This document shows positions 12,901 through 27,061 of a DNA stretch of 64,000 nucleotides, piece after piece. The stretch is taken from the NCBI RefSeq assembly GCF_020536995.1, contig NC_068359.1, positions 89,176,353-89,240,352 on the forward strand, in the 5' to 3' direction. Origin of the DNA: Dreissena polymorpha (lineage: Eukaryota > Mollusca > Bivalvia > Myida > Dreissenidae). Positions within the stretch are counted from its first letter, which is position 1. Each line of letters opens with the position of its first letter. The notes below the pieces were generated by a model, which saw only the letters and a program-made list of their open reading frames with translations, ran no database searches and was not told the DNA's origin. A program made the translations under genes and the position numbers.

Positions 12901-13640
12901 TGTCGTGGTGCAGACAACCTTGCTCTCCTCAAAAGCCAACGCCGTAGCCGATGTGGTGGCGCTTTTAACATAAGGGGAAATAATGTAATGTGTGTATATC
13001 AATAAGCGACGAACACGAAATTCGCAAATATATCTCAATAAAATATGTTGATCATTGAATGAGTTTTTTACTTATCATCATATTTTGTTTGTGAGTGGGT
13101 ATTATTTCAGACGACACGTGTGCTACATTTTAACAAATGAAAAAAGGGAAACATTGGTAATCGTGATACTTTTGCTCCAGATTAGGTGTGCTATCGTCAT
13201 CTTTTACTGTAAGACATCAATCCGAATAATTGAAAAGTGTTTGTTAGTAAAAACCAAATAACAAATTTTCATAAAGAATGACGTTCTTATGGTGTTCCAG
13301 GTCATGAACATGAGATGGTATTGCAGCAGCTTTCTTGTGAAACGTCATAGCATGAACTAGTTTGTTTTGTTGTTAATTATTGTAAAGTATTTGTTATTCC
13401 ACCAGAGCACATTCTGAAACTCCATTCTGTGCTTCCATTGGCCATTAATATTGTATTCTCAGAACATGATACAATATCGTGATTTATATAACCAACATGG
13501 AATTAAAAGGCTCTAAACGACGAGTTGGCAATTCTTAACTACTCGTACATAAACTTGACTCTTGGAAGCTGGCAGAAGCGTTGTAGAGCAATTTATTAAA
13601 TCGACCCTCAATTAACAGCAACGAATACGTTAATTCGTTT
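6966..13640. other. AT-rich non-coding stretch
   Basis: Frames are short with no recognisable domain. The only structure noticed is a pair of related segments near 12365 and 12930 (GCC-A-GCCGTAGC followed by AACAT or AACATAA). Nothing else here supports a gene. Confidence 0.4.
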
Positions 13641-13671
13641 TGTGAACCTACACTGTCAGGTTATGCTGAAA

Positions 13672-13866
13672 TGTCTGTCTGTTTATCTGCCTGTCTCTCT
13701 GATTGTCTGTTTGTCTGTCAATATGTCTGTCTCTTTTTTGGTTTATTTGTCTTTTTTCGATTTGTATTTGTCTGTCCGTCTGTCCGTCTGTTCGTCTGTT
13801 CGTTTGTCTGTCTGTCCATCGCTCCATCCGTCCGTCCGTCCGTTAGTCCGTCCGTCTGTCTGTCTA
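13672..13866 (+). repeat. Degenerate (TGTC)n microsatellite
   Basis: About 195 bases of imperfect TGTCTGTC/CGTCCGTC repeats. It keeps several frames open by periodicity, giving Ser/Val/Cys/Leu-rich translations that are not proteins. Confidence 0.85.
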
Positions 13867-14279
13867 TACAGCATACATATTATACAGCATTATATCATAT
13901 ATCAATGATTGTTTTAATACAATTCGTTATTACTTTTAGTGAACAGATTTTGGTATTCTTACCGTTACTTATCAAGTATTTAACCAATATTTGATAGAAG
14001 AACACGTTCATCTATTTTTGAAACAAAAATAAATAATATTTGAGTTTAACCTTTAAGTTAATTTGTTATAATGAGGCCTCTTTTATTGACAGACTAAAAA
14101 CGAGTACGAGACAATTTTTAAATGTGGGGTTTTAACTGTTTAAACGAAGATTATTAATTCATTTTTTATAGTTGCACATTTTATGAATTGGTTTTACATG
14201 TAAAATCAGGATATCTCGCGTGTTGTATAAAGTGTCGAAAGAATGTACATCGGACGATCAAAATATGTGCAAACATATA

Positions 14280-14345
14280 CATTGTTTACCGCATGCTGTA
14301 GCGCTTCCGACGATACGTCTTCTTCAGGTGCAGGCACAGATGAGT
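14280..14345 (-). other. Isolated exon-like segment
   Basis: On the minus strand an acceptor-like TTACAAAG is followed by a frame reading CDNSSVPAPEEDVSSEALQ and a donor-like GCGGTAAAC. Composition is richer in GC and in coding-like residues than the surroundings. No partner exon and no family were recognised, so this is only a candidate. Confidence 0.2.
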
Positions 14346-15489
14346 TATCACACTTTGTAAGTGAGAAAACTGCATGGAATAACTGGATGCGGCCACAGCT
14401 TGTCATGCTTAGTTGATTTCAAAAACATAAATAGTATGGACTGGAACCAAGGCTTTGTAATATATTAAGAAAAGTGCTTAAAAAGTTCACAATATTGGGT
14501 CCATTAGTTCTTCAGTCTTGTTTCATAATTTATAAAATTTTATTGCAATATTAATACAATGATTTACATATATGGAGTCATCATTTGATGATAAGAAAAA
14601 AATGGCTTTTTATAACTGTTTTCTCTTGTCAGGACCTTCAATGTATGCTATTTTTCCTGTATTAGTAAATGAATTACATTTTGCAATACACGGAGGTCGA
14701 TGATTTACTTGCCTCAATCGGCTCGCCTTGACGTCTAGAAAATGGTATCTAATCTTCACCATCGTTCGATCGCTCTATCTGCAGACATAACTTTAAAACT
14801 CTGGAAACATATTCTTTTATTGCATCCGTCTTGATAAAAAAAATTGTAATCGAAAAAATGTAATAGCCTCCTATCTACGTTTAATTGTTAATTTAGCAAT
14901 TTCACAATAATAATGATTATTCATGAGCAATACGTCATGCTTCCGACGCTTCCCAAAGCCATTCTCGTGTTCGCTCGTGAATGTTCAGATATCATCTCGG
15001 GAAATTCAAATCGAATATATTTTCCTACAGAAAATAAAAACGATCATTTTGCATCTCATTAAATCAATCTTACCAGACCACATCTAAATTTTTATTGCTG
15101 TAAGGAAAACAGATTGTTTTTACGCGGTATTCGTTGATTTTGAGTGTTAATGAATATTTGAGCAATGACGTCATGTCAAACATAAAGTTAATGTGTCTTT
15201 TCAAATGATACACTCACATACAAAAAGTGATCTCAATGCAACAGCATATCCCACTCTACATCATAGTCAATTACACTAGCAATACCTTGGTATGCAAACT
15301 TCATACATGCATAGTGTCCAAATAGCAACCGATAACGAGTATGAAGTTCGGGACAAATTCTCAGATCGGCACTTCTCTGATATACGATCAACAACAAATC
15401 ACTAATTCTACAGCATGTTTTTCAATATGACCACAACCGTTCTGCACAATCGGTAGTCATTCGAGAACAAATTCTGCAACCATCGGCAT

Positions 15490-15850
15490 GGTTCAGATCT
15501 CATTAGACTCGTTCGGTTTAGTATCGGGGTATTTAACGCAATTTATCTTTAGCGACACAGTGAATACATGCCGAACATGAAAACACGTCCAATGATATTT
15601 TCATAGCGATATTGACGTTCAGTTCTATCAGTGCAGTTTCTCATGGTTTTATGTCAATACACATTTGATAGTAAGAAAGACATTCTAGAAAAATGCAAAT
15701 ATGGTAACTGAATGCTTTGAAGTTCGACGTTAAGGTTCATTTCATTGTAACAATCACTAGTAAAACCTAGCAAGATGAAACTATTAATTGTGTAGACATG
15801 TATTAGGTCACAAACGACACAGTTTACAAACAAGCTCACTATTGTCCCTT
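15490..15850. repeat. Copy C of the diverged direct duplication (partner near 34250-34580)
   Basis: GCGATATTGACGTTCAGTTCTA, CATTCTAG-AAA, TTAGG-TCAAACGACA and TTCATGTTAAAT recur in order near 34318-34700. Together with the pair at 60 and 30720 this suggests one large tandem duplication. Confidence 0.45.
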
Positions 15851-15999
15851 TAAATTCATGGAATATTCATGAAGTTCAATTGCATAACGATAAACAACAA
15901 AATGCCATTACGTCAATGCAAACACATGCATTATATTTTTGCTCAGAAAATACAATGCCCCAATGAAACGTTCATGTTAAATTAGTGAGACCATGTTCA

Positions 16000-18730
16000 A
16001 AGCATATCAGCATAAACCTGAGCTCTTTTGAGGATAAATGACACGCCTGGTTTGCCTCTTTTATTCATACGCCTTTTCGTTTTTGCATTTGTACAAGGAC
16101 ACAGTATTAAAAATGTAGTGAGACGTTTGTGGGATAACCCGCGTGTAGCGGTTGTTTATGAACGTTGCACTAACAGATGCATTGAAGCACTTCTGAATTA
16201 TGCCATTTGAGTGAATATGAAAATGTTGACGAATAGAATTGGTCCGTTCTCGAGCTAAAATAATTTTAATCGGATTATCATGCAATTTTGCTTTTGATGT
16301 ATATTTGCATATATTGTTAGCAATCTTTGATCAGCAGTCAGATTGCCTGAAGCCCTTGTCAAAATGTTACCTTTTAATAATTAAACAATGATGAAAATAA
16401 CATCGTCCGCTCTATAACTCAAATCGTTTTAAAAATATATTTACTAAACAGTGTTTGGGATTTAAGTTTTCACCATGTTCACCATGTTCGATAACCCGCC
16501 AGATTGAATGAAGCACTTTTGAATTATAATTCTTGAATTGTATTAATGCAAAATTAGCTTTAGCAAATTTCATACTCAAATCGTTTATAATATCATTAAA
16601 CTAATGTCTTCTGCAAAACTTTGCAAAACATATTACACACTTCACAACTCAAGGTAACCCAGCCATATGAGTCGGAATATTTGACTGTAGTGTAGTGGAT
16701 TCTGAAACTGCACAGACAAATATAAATTAAGGAAACGAAGCATCAACGTCCACGGTGGTTTACACAGGTAAACATTGTGCATATCTTTTTTTCTGTGTAT
16801 TTGCATATTTAAGTGACAAACAACACAAGAAGGAAAAATCTTCCTTAATGTGTTAGATGGTTCTATTGCATGTTGTACAAAACCTTTTAATCGGTATGTA
16901 TAATTTTACCAGCAAGAGTTGATTACAATATTGAAAATATGTTCTTAAATTGGAAGACCCATTGGTGCATTTCTACAAAATTAATACAATTATTGGCTAC
17001 AATTAAACTACTGTACAACATGGGCGAAATTCTCCTAAATTGCATGTTAGAGTTATGGAACTTAAAACGTGATCTCACACAATGAACTCGAAAACATATG
17101 CGCATGTTTAGTTGTTTCAAATGTACCTATATTAGAAACAATGTTATGGAGATGTTGCACGTTCACCTAAACTAAATTTCATAGTTCAAGAAATGGAATT
17201 ATTATGCTAAATTGCAGGTCAGACTTTACAGGTAATAGACAATGTCAAAGTTATTGAAATAAATATTTCAGAAATATGTTGTTAACTAATATGACCTTTG
17301 CGAAATCGGCTGTTCAAAATACTATTTTATCACATCGTATAAAGTAATTGTATTACATGTAGTGTTAAATATGATCAAATTCACTTTACTTCATTTCACT
17401 GATGCGGTTTTATCAACAATAAATTACTAAGAAACGAATAACATGATTCCCCACACACACGCACTAACAACACACACAATTCCAGCTTAATTTTTGAAGC
17501 ATAATATGCAACGCCACTTTCAGATTAAAAACGGAGCTTATATGCATGTAAGAGGGCTTTAAGGATGACAACTTACGTATTCAAAGTCTTACATATACAT
17601 ATTAATTAACACTATAAATTTATGTTATATTTCTTTTATTGGAGTATTGTATCTGAAACCTCATGTATGTATCTTTATACTTGACATTTTGTCCAGGCAT
17701 GATCCTGTTATTAACGACAAGTAGATTTTTTTTCTACATATTAATCACATTCTCACCCAGAACTTATAACGTCATACTATATTAGTTCTCAATGAAGAGT
17801 TCTTAAATGAAATTCCTCTGGAGTAGACATTGCAAAAACAAATCCCAAAAGATTTAATACTTGGTATGTTATATAATATTGTTGTCTACTGAAACATTTG
17901 TTCAAATCACATTCTTTAGGTCATAACCCCGGGTTTCACATGCTCCTCTATAGACTCGACTAACGAAATAATTTAAATCAAATATTTTTTTATCTAAAAA
18001 CATAGTATACATGTAGTTATTTGTTTTAACACAGATAAGTGGTAAACTACAATGAGTATTAAAACCAAGCCCTTTGATCGTCCCATGTGTATAACCCAAA
18101 GCTTTGTTAAGTATTTTCACTGCATTTACAGAAATGTCTTTAATAGCGATCAAATTGAAATCAACTTTGTATGTTATCATGACAAAGTGTTGACGGAGGC
18201 AAAGTCTGATAGCATGTTAATGAGGGATAATCAATCGTTACGACTTGAGACTAACAATATCCCAAATGATTTACAGCGAATGTTGTCCTCAAATCATTTA
18301 ATAGCCATCACTTCAATGTTATCATTTAATCATGGCTCAGTTAGCTAGAAATATGTGGAAATATTGTAACATAGTGCATACGATAGAAAAATAAGGATAG
18401 TAATAATTTATGTTAGTTTTTTCACCAAGTTCAATATCGTGTCTACCTAAATGGATATGCAAATAGGAAATAGGCACCATATGTTAACGTCAAACTAGAC
18501 GAGCAGAATGCACCGTCTCACTTATAAGTCATGTCTTGGGTAAGCATGCCGCCCGTTAAATGTTGAATAATCTCATGTAAATGACATGCTAATGTCCATC
18601 TAGGTCCGTTGCATACGTCATATTACGTCTTATACGTTTAATTACACGGGTTAGTTTTCTCTCAACGCTGAGTCTCTCGCTGGAATAGGTCTTTAAACCC
18701 TAAATGTTTTAATGCATAATCTAAATATCT
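16000..18730. other. Non-coding stretch
   Basis: AT-rich. A segment at 16128-16205 (GATAACCCGC ... GAAGCACTTCTGAATTAT) is echoed at 16486-16540. No recognisable gene was found. Confidence 0.35.
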
Positions 18731-18739
18731 AGATATTTG

Positions 18740-20228
18740 ACCAAGAATTGCTTGCCAATATTTTGACGCATTCGTTGGTGCAACTTTGAATTATGGGTGC
18801 GAAATTAGGGGATGTCGACAAGTTCATTGATTTAGAACGAATACATCTAAAATTTGTAAATGCTCCTAGGTATCAAATCTTCTAGCAACAATATGGGAGT
18901 ATATGGGGAACGAGGAAGGTATTCACTCTACATAATGAGAAACGTTCGTATAATAAAGTTCTGGTGTAAACTTATCAAATCAAATAACATAATTATATAT
19001 AAATTGTATGAACAATTCAAAAGTATGAAAACTTGTAAAAGTAATTTTGCCTTAAATGTGAAGAAACTACTGGATTCTTATGGGTTTTCATACGTTTGGC
19101 TCAATTCCTCTTCTGTCAATCTCGATCTTTCCATATCGTTTTTTTAAGTCTTCTGTTGCAGATGTTTTTAAATAATCTTGGTACAACTCAGTTAATAACC
19201 TACACATTATTTAAATGCACGTTGGATATCTAGCCTTATCTTGATTATTTTCAAAAGAAATTGCGAATTTGCCTCTAACAATTACGACTTTCGTCCCATA
19301 AATTAGCCATTGAAACAGGTAGACATAACAATATAGAAATATCTCAGCGCTCATGAACAAAATGTCATGCAAGATAAATTTAGACGAGTACCATTTCATT
19401 ATGATATGCCCAGCCTTCAATTCACTGCGAAAAGAGTGTATCAAAGCATATTACTATAAACACCAAGTATGTTTAAATTTGTTGAATTAATGGGTACGTC
19501 AAACAAAAAGCAAATGAAAAACCTGAGCAAGTAAATATGTAGAGCCCTAACACATGATCCAACATCACTCATCCTGGACATGTAAGTGTTGTGTGTGTGT
19601 TTTGTTCTTACCACCTCCTCTTGTATAACATTCTTATAACTATATTTTGTTTATGGTTTTCATCCTCAGACATTTCTGTGAAATTAATATAATAGTATAG
19701 ATGCATAAAAATTAACGCAAATGTTTGTACTACCTAATAATTAAATTCTTTTTTATTCTTTAAGTGTACTTGTTTGTCTTACAAAACGCTGTATAACTCA
19801 TTTTTTACTCTTGTACTATGTTTATGGTTTTATCCTCCAAATTGTATGTACAATTTAATAATTAAATTCATTACATCCATCATTTATACATGTGTATATT
19901 TGTCGCACAAAACCTTAATATTGTAGTTGCATATTTTGTAATATGCAAAGACGTGTTTGTGGAATTTATTATTTATATTAAAACAATATTAATCAATTAT
20001 TAGTAAAAGACAACTCTTTATAACAGTTGCATATTTTGGAATTTGTGTAAAATCACTCAATATGTATTATTATATATGTGGTAAACCTTATGCGACCATT
20101 ATTATATTTAGCTAAATGCAATTATGTTAACGTTAACATAAGTATATGTTGATATATGACTAACTATTTGTGAATGACAAAAAACTGTAAAGTGTACGTA
20201 AATAAAACATTCTGTCTGTCTGTCTGTC
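18740..20228 (+). mobile_element. Decayed LINE 3' end with (TCTG)n tail
   Basis: Broken frames resemble the C-terminal region of the LINE at 39.1-40.7 kb: IERIHLKF, then LLGIKSSSNNMGVYGERGR (compare CLNRNVADFFALSECGR), FWCKLI, KKLLDSYGFSYVW (compare RLLFQYGFGYAW), and near 19280 KLAIETGRHNN and YHFIMICP. At least two frameshifts and several stops break it. A long AT-rich 3' UTR follows, ending AATAAAACATT and four TCTG repeats at 20210-20228. It is a dead, 5'-truncated non-LTR retrotransposon copy; the clade is not resolved. Confidence 0.7.
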
Positions 20229-20239
20229 TTTTTTCAGCG

Positions 20240-21785
<1,546 letters not shown>

Positions 21786-22029
21786 AAGGAATGAGAGGTT
21801 CCATTAACGATCACTTGAGAAACTGTTACCCACTGGTATGATACTCAAGATCCTTGGTTTGGGCATATTGTTGACTACACAGACACAGTTCGAATATATC
21901 TTGCTATTTAAGGAATAAAACATTTTACACCACCACACGGGTTAATGTAATTTTGAACCCGCAGACATTGAATTTGGAAAAACAATTCACCGAACCTGAA
22001 AGCAAAGTTATAATGTAAAATTTGTCTAC

Positions 22030-22791
22030 TAGAGCTGTACCAAATTCGGTTCGATGCACCGAAAAACCTGTTCAACGCCGCCGATTCGATTTCGATACCT
22101 ATACGGCCAATTTCGATTCGAATCACTGCAATCCCGAATGATCCCAATTTTTAACCTTACTTTCCAAATCCGTCCTCTAAACTTTTTTGTCATTTGTAAT
22201 ACGTCTTGTGATTGGTCAATAGCCAATATGGCATCCAACGAATGAATGAATAACATTCTGAGCATTACATCAGCCGGTAATATGGCTTCTTCAACCACGC
22301 TGAAAGACGCACCGTCAAAATCAAAATCATAAGTATGGGAACATTTCGGGTTTCGCGAAGGTTCTGATGCAAAGGCAACTTGCAAAACGAGTTTTGCTGA
22401 CGTAAGTAACCCTAAATCTGGAAGCAGTGCACATTTGAGGCAATATTTAAAGAGAAAACACTCGGTTGAAAACACATGTGATACATGTCATAGTGCATTT
22501 TATGTTTTTTAAGAATAACTCAACAACAAGTTGAGTTCAATAAATTTGTTATTTATAAAACAATGTTGCGTTTTTAAATTTTATTAAAAAAATAAACACT
22601 TTAAATGTACAACATAATAAGTTAATAACAAATACCAAACATATTAATTCATGCCATGGACAAACCAATTATGAAATGCTTTGCAAAATAAGCAGCAAAT
22701 ATTTTAATTTAAATCGAATCGAAAATAATCGAATCGGACCATTTATCGAAATCGAATCAAATCGAATGATGGGTGAATCGTTACAGCTCTA
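22030..22791 (+). mobile_element. Non-autonomous hAT element with BED-finger remnant
   Basis: Ends are TAGAGCTGTA and TACAGCTCTA, inward of which lie long inverted stretches rich in TTCGATTCG / CGAATCGAA. The flanks TTGTCTAC (22022-22029) and GTGTCTAC (22792-22799) match at 7 of 8 bases, the 8-bp target duplication expected of hAT. At 762 bp it is too short for a transposase. Inside is the N-terminal piece of one (see 22282). Confidence 0.85.
22282..22512 (+). pseudogene. BED zinc finger fragment of a hAT transposase
   Basis: ATG at 22282 opens MASSTTLKDAPSKSKS, followed by one TAA at 22330 and then, in the same frame, VWEHFGF, KATCKTSFADV and SSAHLRQYLKRKHS to a stop at 22510. This is the BED finger layout (W..F, CxxC, H...H) with the second Cys replaced by Ser and the first His by Tyr, so zinc binding is unlikely. 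It is the remains of the autonomous element's transposase start. Confidence 0.65.
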
Positions 22792-22809
22792 GTGTCTACA
22801 TCATTTTTT

Positions 22810-24065
22810 TTACTTGTTTGATGTTAGAGGATTAAAATCCGATGATAGGGATGCGAGATTCTTGCAATTCAAAAAGAGAAGCTCTGCCAGATTGAATGTT
22901 TTTAAGCTGATACCTTGCCATGGTATTATAATGAAATTCCTCGTGGAAAACTGTATTGGCACTAGTGTAGGACACTCTGCCTTTTGAAGATTCCTTGCCA
23001 CAAAACTACCGACTTCATACTAATTGCTGAAGATGCAAAATCTTTAAAGAAAGATTTAATTGATCTCTTCAATCAAACATTTGTGGATGGTTATGGGCAT
23101 ACACATTTTGGAAACATTACAATCTTCCTCGAAACACTTACTCTGACACCGAATCACCCTCAGGCGAAGATGGTGAGGAAAACCAGCAAGCTTATACGGT
23201 AGGTACAACCGCAACTGATTCCAAGCCATGTGTCAGTGGTGATTCTGACGTTTTAGCCGATCCTTAAGGTGTCCATTTTATGAAAAACTGGCTAGAACAG
23301 AATGTTATACCTATTGTATTGTGAAATATAAACAACGGACTAGTTTCGTACCTTTTTTCAAACTCTAAGCCACTGTTTTACCAAAATTGATTAATTTAAA
23401 TATTATGTCGCTGTATTAAATATGTATAAAGTATTCGATGCCCGACACTTTATACTATATCGTAAAACGAAAAGGATAGCCGAACGTTTACGTTCTTCGC
23501 CTTTTTCAAACAATTGTAGAACCAAAAAGTTTTGAATGTGTGGTGTCACTATTTTCAACAATATTTTCATAACACTGGATACAAATATGTGCCTGCTGTC
23601 GCTAAATATGCAAAATATCGTAGTGATTCATCTAGTTTGACAACAGCTGGATCCACAGAGTCGTTTTGTGTTCGCTTCGCATTTGGTAAACAAATACTTT
23701 TTTATAGGAATATATCGCATTCGCATTTATTCGACATACTCAAAGGGATAAATTCGAAGATGCAAATACTTTTGCCAAATCAAGATATAACCTCCGGAAG
23801 ATTAACAATTGTTTTGAAAAAGAATATAATATTACGTTAAGTTAAATATTTTATTAAATTTCAATCGATGAACCATGCCGTCATGAAAGAATCGGTAAAA
23901 TACCTTCCCAGGATGTTAAGTTCCAGATATCTTAGAAGTGAATCATATAGGTTAGTTAATTCAGAAATGTATGAAAAACATTTAGTTATATTAGCTATAA
24001 ACACTAGTAAGAGAATTTCACAGATAATCTTTAAAAGACGTCTTGGTCATCTTAACAGATGATCA
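22810..24065 (+). other. Unassigned stretch with several medium frames
   Basis: Plus-strand frames at 22984-23202 (FILIAEDAKSLKKDLIDLF), 23532-23840 (WCHYFQQYFHNTGYKY, later LTTAGSTESFCVRFAFGK) and 23868-24062 have coding-like stretches, but I recognise no family and no consistent splice structure. A short palindrome GAAAAGG...CCTTTTTC lies near 23470-23508. It may be a decayed element or pseudogene. Confidence 0.25.
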
Positions 24066-24213
24066 CCTGTTGGGCCGTCCATGACGCATTTAATGAATAC
24101 AATGTATTCAATGTGCATAAACAAGCAAGCACATCATTGTCACGCATTCTTATTAGTCAAAGGTTATTTGTTATTTAAAATAAGTCGATGAACGCTGAAT
24201 ATGGTCCGTGCAA

Positions 24214-26628
24214 GATGTGCTGTGCGGTGCTGTAAGGTGATGTGCGCTGCTGTGCGGTGACATTCGGTGCTGTGAGGTGTTGTACGGCGCTGTACGGTGC
24301 TGTGCGGTGCTGTGTGGTGCTGTGATGTGCTGTGCGGTGCTCTGCGGTGCTGTGAGGTGCTGTGCGTTTATGTGCGGTGCTGTGAAGTGCAGTGCCGCGT
24401 TGTGCGTTGCTATGATGTGCAATGCCGTGCTGTGATGTGCTGTGCGGTACTGTGCGGTGCTTTGCTGTGATGAGAGTAGCTTTGCGGTGTTGTGGGGTGC
24501 TTTGGTGTGGAATTAGGTGTTGCGCGGTGCTGTGCGGTGTTGTGCGTTGCTGTGCGGTGTTGTGCGATGTTTTGCGGTGCTGTGTGGTGTTGTGCGGTGC
24601 TGTGTGGTGCTCAGCGGTATGGTGCGATGATGTGCGGTGCTGTGAGGTGGTGCGATGTGCTGTGCGGTGTGTGAGGTGCTGTGCGCTGCTGTGCGGTACT
24701 ATACGGTGCTTTGACGTGTTGTACGGTGTTTTGCGGTGATATGCAGTGCTATGCGGTTTTGTGTGGTAATATGATGTTCTATGCGGTTTTGTGCAGTGCT
24801 GTGCGGTGCTGTACGTTGCTGTGCGATGCTGTGTGGTGCTTAGCGGTGTGGTGCGATAATGTGCGGTGCTGTGAGGTGGTGCGATGTGCTGTGCGGTGTG
24901 TGAGGTTCTGTGCGCTGCTGTGCGGTACTATACGGTGCGTTGACATGTTGTACGGTGTTGTTCGGTGATATGCGGTGCTATGCGGTTTTGTGTGGTAATA
25001 TGATGTTCTATGCGGTGTTCTGCGGTGCTGTGCGTTGATATGCTGTGCTATGCGGTGTTGTGTGGTAATATGGTGTCCTGTGCGGTTTTGTGCGGTTTTG
25101 TGACGTGCCGCGCGGTGCTGTGCGTTGCTGTATGGTGCTGTGCGGTGTGGTGAGAAGGTGAGATGTGCTGTGCGGTGTGTGAGGTGCTGTGCGCTTCTGT
25201 GCGGTACTATTATGTGCTATGACGTGTTGTACGATTCTGTATGGTGCTGTGCGGTGTTGTGCGGTGCTCTGCGGTTCAGTTAGGTGCTTTGTGGTGCTGT
25301 TCGGTGTTGTGTGGTGCTGTGCGGTGCTGTGCGGTGTTGTGCGGTGCAGTGCGGTGCTGATATGTGCTGTGCGGTACTGTGCGAGGCTGCGTGGTGATGT
25401 GCGGTGCTGTGAGGTGCTGTGCGGTGTTGTGATATGCTGAGCGGTGCTGTGTGGTGCTGTGCTGTGTTTTAGGGTGCTCTGAGGTTCTGTGCGGATCTAT
25501 ACGGTGCAAATGAGGTGTTGAACGGTGATGTGCGGTGCTGTGTGCTGCTGTGTTGCGCTGTGTGGTGTTTTGATGTGTTATTATGTGCTGTGCGATGATG
25601 TGTGGTGCAGTGCGGTGCTGTGCAGTTGTGCGGTGTTGTGCAGTGTTGTGCGGTTTTGTGCAGTGTTGTGCGGTGTTGTGCAGTGTTGTGCGGTGTTGTG
25701 CGGTGTTGTTCGGTGATGTGCAGTTGTGTGTTGCTGTGTGTTGATGTGCGTTGCTGTGCGTTGATGTGCGTTGTTGTGCGTTGCTGTGCGTTGCGTTGCT
25801 GTGCGTTGCTATGCATTGATGTGCGTTGCGGTGCTGTGCGGTGCTGTGCGGTGCTGTGCGGTGCTGTGCGGTGCTGTGCGGTGCTGTGCAGTGCTGTGCG
25901 GTGCTGTGCGGTACTGTGCGGTGATGTGCGGTGATGTGCGGTGATGTGCGGTGATGTGCGGTGATGTGCGGTGATGTGCGGTGATGTGCGGTGCTGTGCG
26001 GTGATGTGCGGTGATGTGCGGTGATGTGCGGTGCTGTGCGGTGCTGTGCGGTGCTGTGCGGTGCTGTGCGGTGCTGTGCGGTGCTGTGCAGTGCTGTGCA
26101 GTGCTGTGCAGTGCTGTGCGGTGTTGTGCGGTGCTCTGCGGTGATCTGCGGTGCTCTTCTGAGCTCTGCGGTGCTGTGCGGTGCTCTGCGGTCTTGTGCG
26201 GTGCTGTGCGGTCCTGTGCGGTGCTGTGCGGTGATATGCTGTGCGGTGCTGTGCGGTGATATGCTGTGCGGTGATGTGCGGTGATGTGCGGTGATATGCT
26301 GTGCGGTGATATGCGGTGATGTGCGATGATGTGCGGTGATGTGCGGTGATGTGCGGTGATATGCGGTGATGTGCGGTGATGTGCGGTGATGTGCGGTGTG
26401 GTGTTTTATGTGTTGTGATGTGCTGTTAGGTGTTGTGCGGTGCTGTGATGTGCTGTGATGTGCTGTGCTGTGCTGTGCGGTGCTTTTATGTGTTGTGATG
26501 TGCTGTTAGGTGCTGTGCGGTGCTGTGCGCTGCTATGCGGTGCTATAAGGTGCTATGAGGTGTTGTACAGTGCTGTGAGGTGCTGTGTTGTGCTGTGAGG
26601 CACTGTGCGGTGCTTTGAGATGTACTGA
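24214..26628 (+). repeat. GTGCTGTGCG decanucleotide satellite, about 2.4 kb
   Basis: A 10-bp unit GTGCTGTGCG, itself two related pentamers, runs with increasing purity toward 25830-26130, where dozens of near-perfect units sit; a GTGATGTGCG variant dominates about 25920-26030 and again 26270-26390. Within the older left half a longer block (GTGTGAGGTGCTGTGCGC...GGTACTATACGG) recurs at about 24663, 24893 and 25169, a higher-order repeat. The plus strand is almost only G, T and C with very little A. Cys/Ala/Val frames on plus and Thr/Ala/His frames on minus are repeat artefacts. Confidence 0.95.
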
Positions 26629-27061
26629 GACTAATTACATACCAGTGTGTTCGTAGTGCTGTTCTGGTTATTTAAAATGTCAGAACTGGTCTCGAAGAAA
26701 GGAAGCATTAACAATAAAATACCTCTTAAAACTTGAACATACATGATGTGTCATGATTTGATCAATTTAGGTTGTAACACAAGCAAAATTAATAACTAGG
26801 ACTTCTTATGAACATGTCCATGTCGTTAATCTTAAACAAGCTTGCAATTGAGTATTCTACGACGGGTGCAGAACTTCGTGATTTTGTTTTGGAAATGTAT
26901 ATTGCGTTAACAATCAAAACTAATGCATGTCATTCACACAAGTGTTAATCAATTATATAATCGGGATTTTATTCCCGTTGTTATAAAGTAATAATTTTAT
27001 TGAATTATACTTTTTTACAAATGCAATATCACGCAAGATACATTTGTTTGTTGAGAAAATA

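Noticed and set aside
13642-13994. Ser/Val/Leu/Cys-rich frames
   Set aside because: Products of the (TGTC)n microsatellite.
17902-18348. Overlapping frames of about 95 codons on both strands
   Set aside because: No family, splice sites or composition signal; overlapping frames on both strands in AT-rich DNA are expected by chance.
22029-22475. 148-codon minus-strand frame in the hAT element
   Set aside because: The BED finger signature reads on the plus strand; the minus frame is its shadow.
24171-26284. Many long Cys/Ala/Val-rich (plus) and Thr/Ala/His-rich (minus) frames
   Set aside because: They follow exactly from the 10-bp satellite unit, which lacks stops in several frames; no start context, splice signal or non-repeat sequence supports them.
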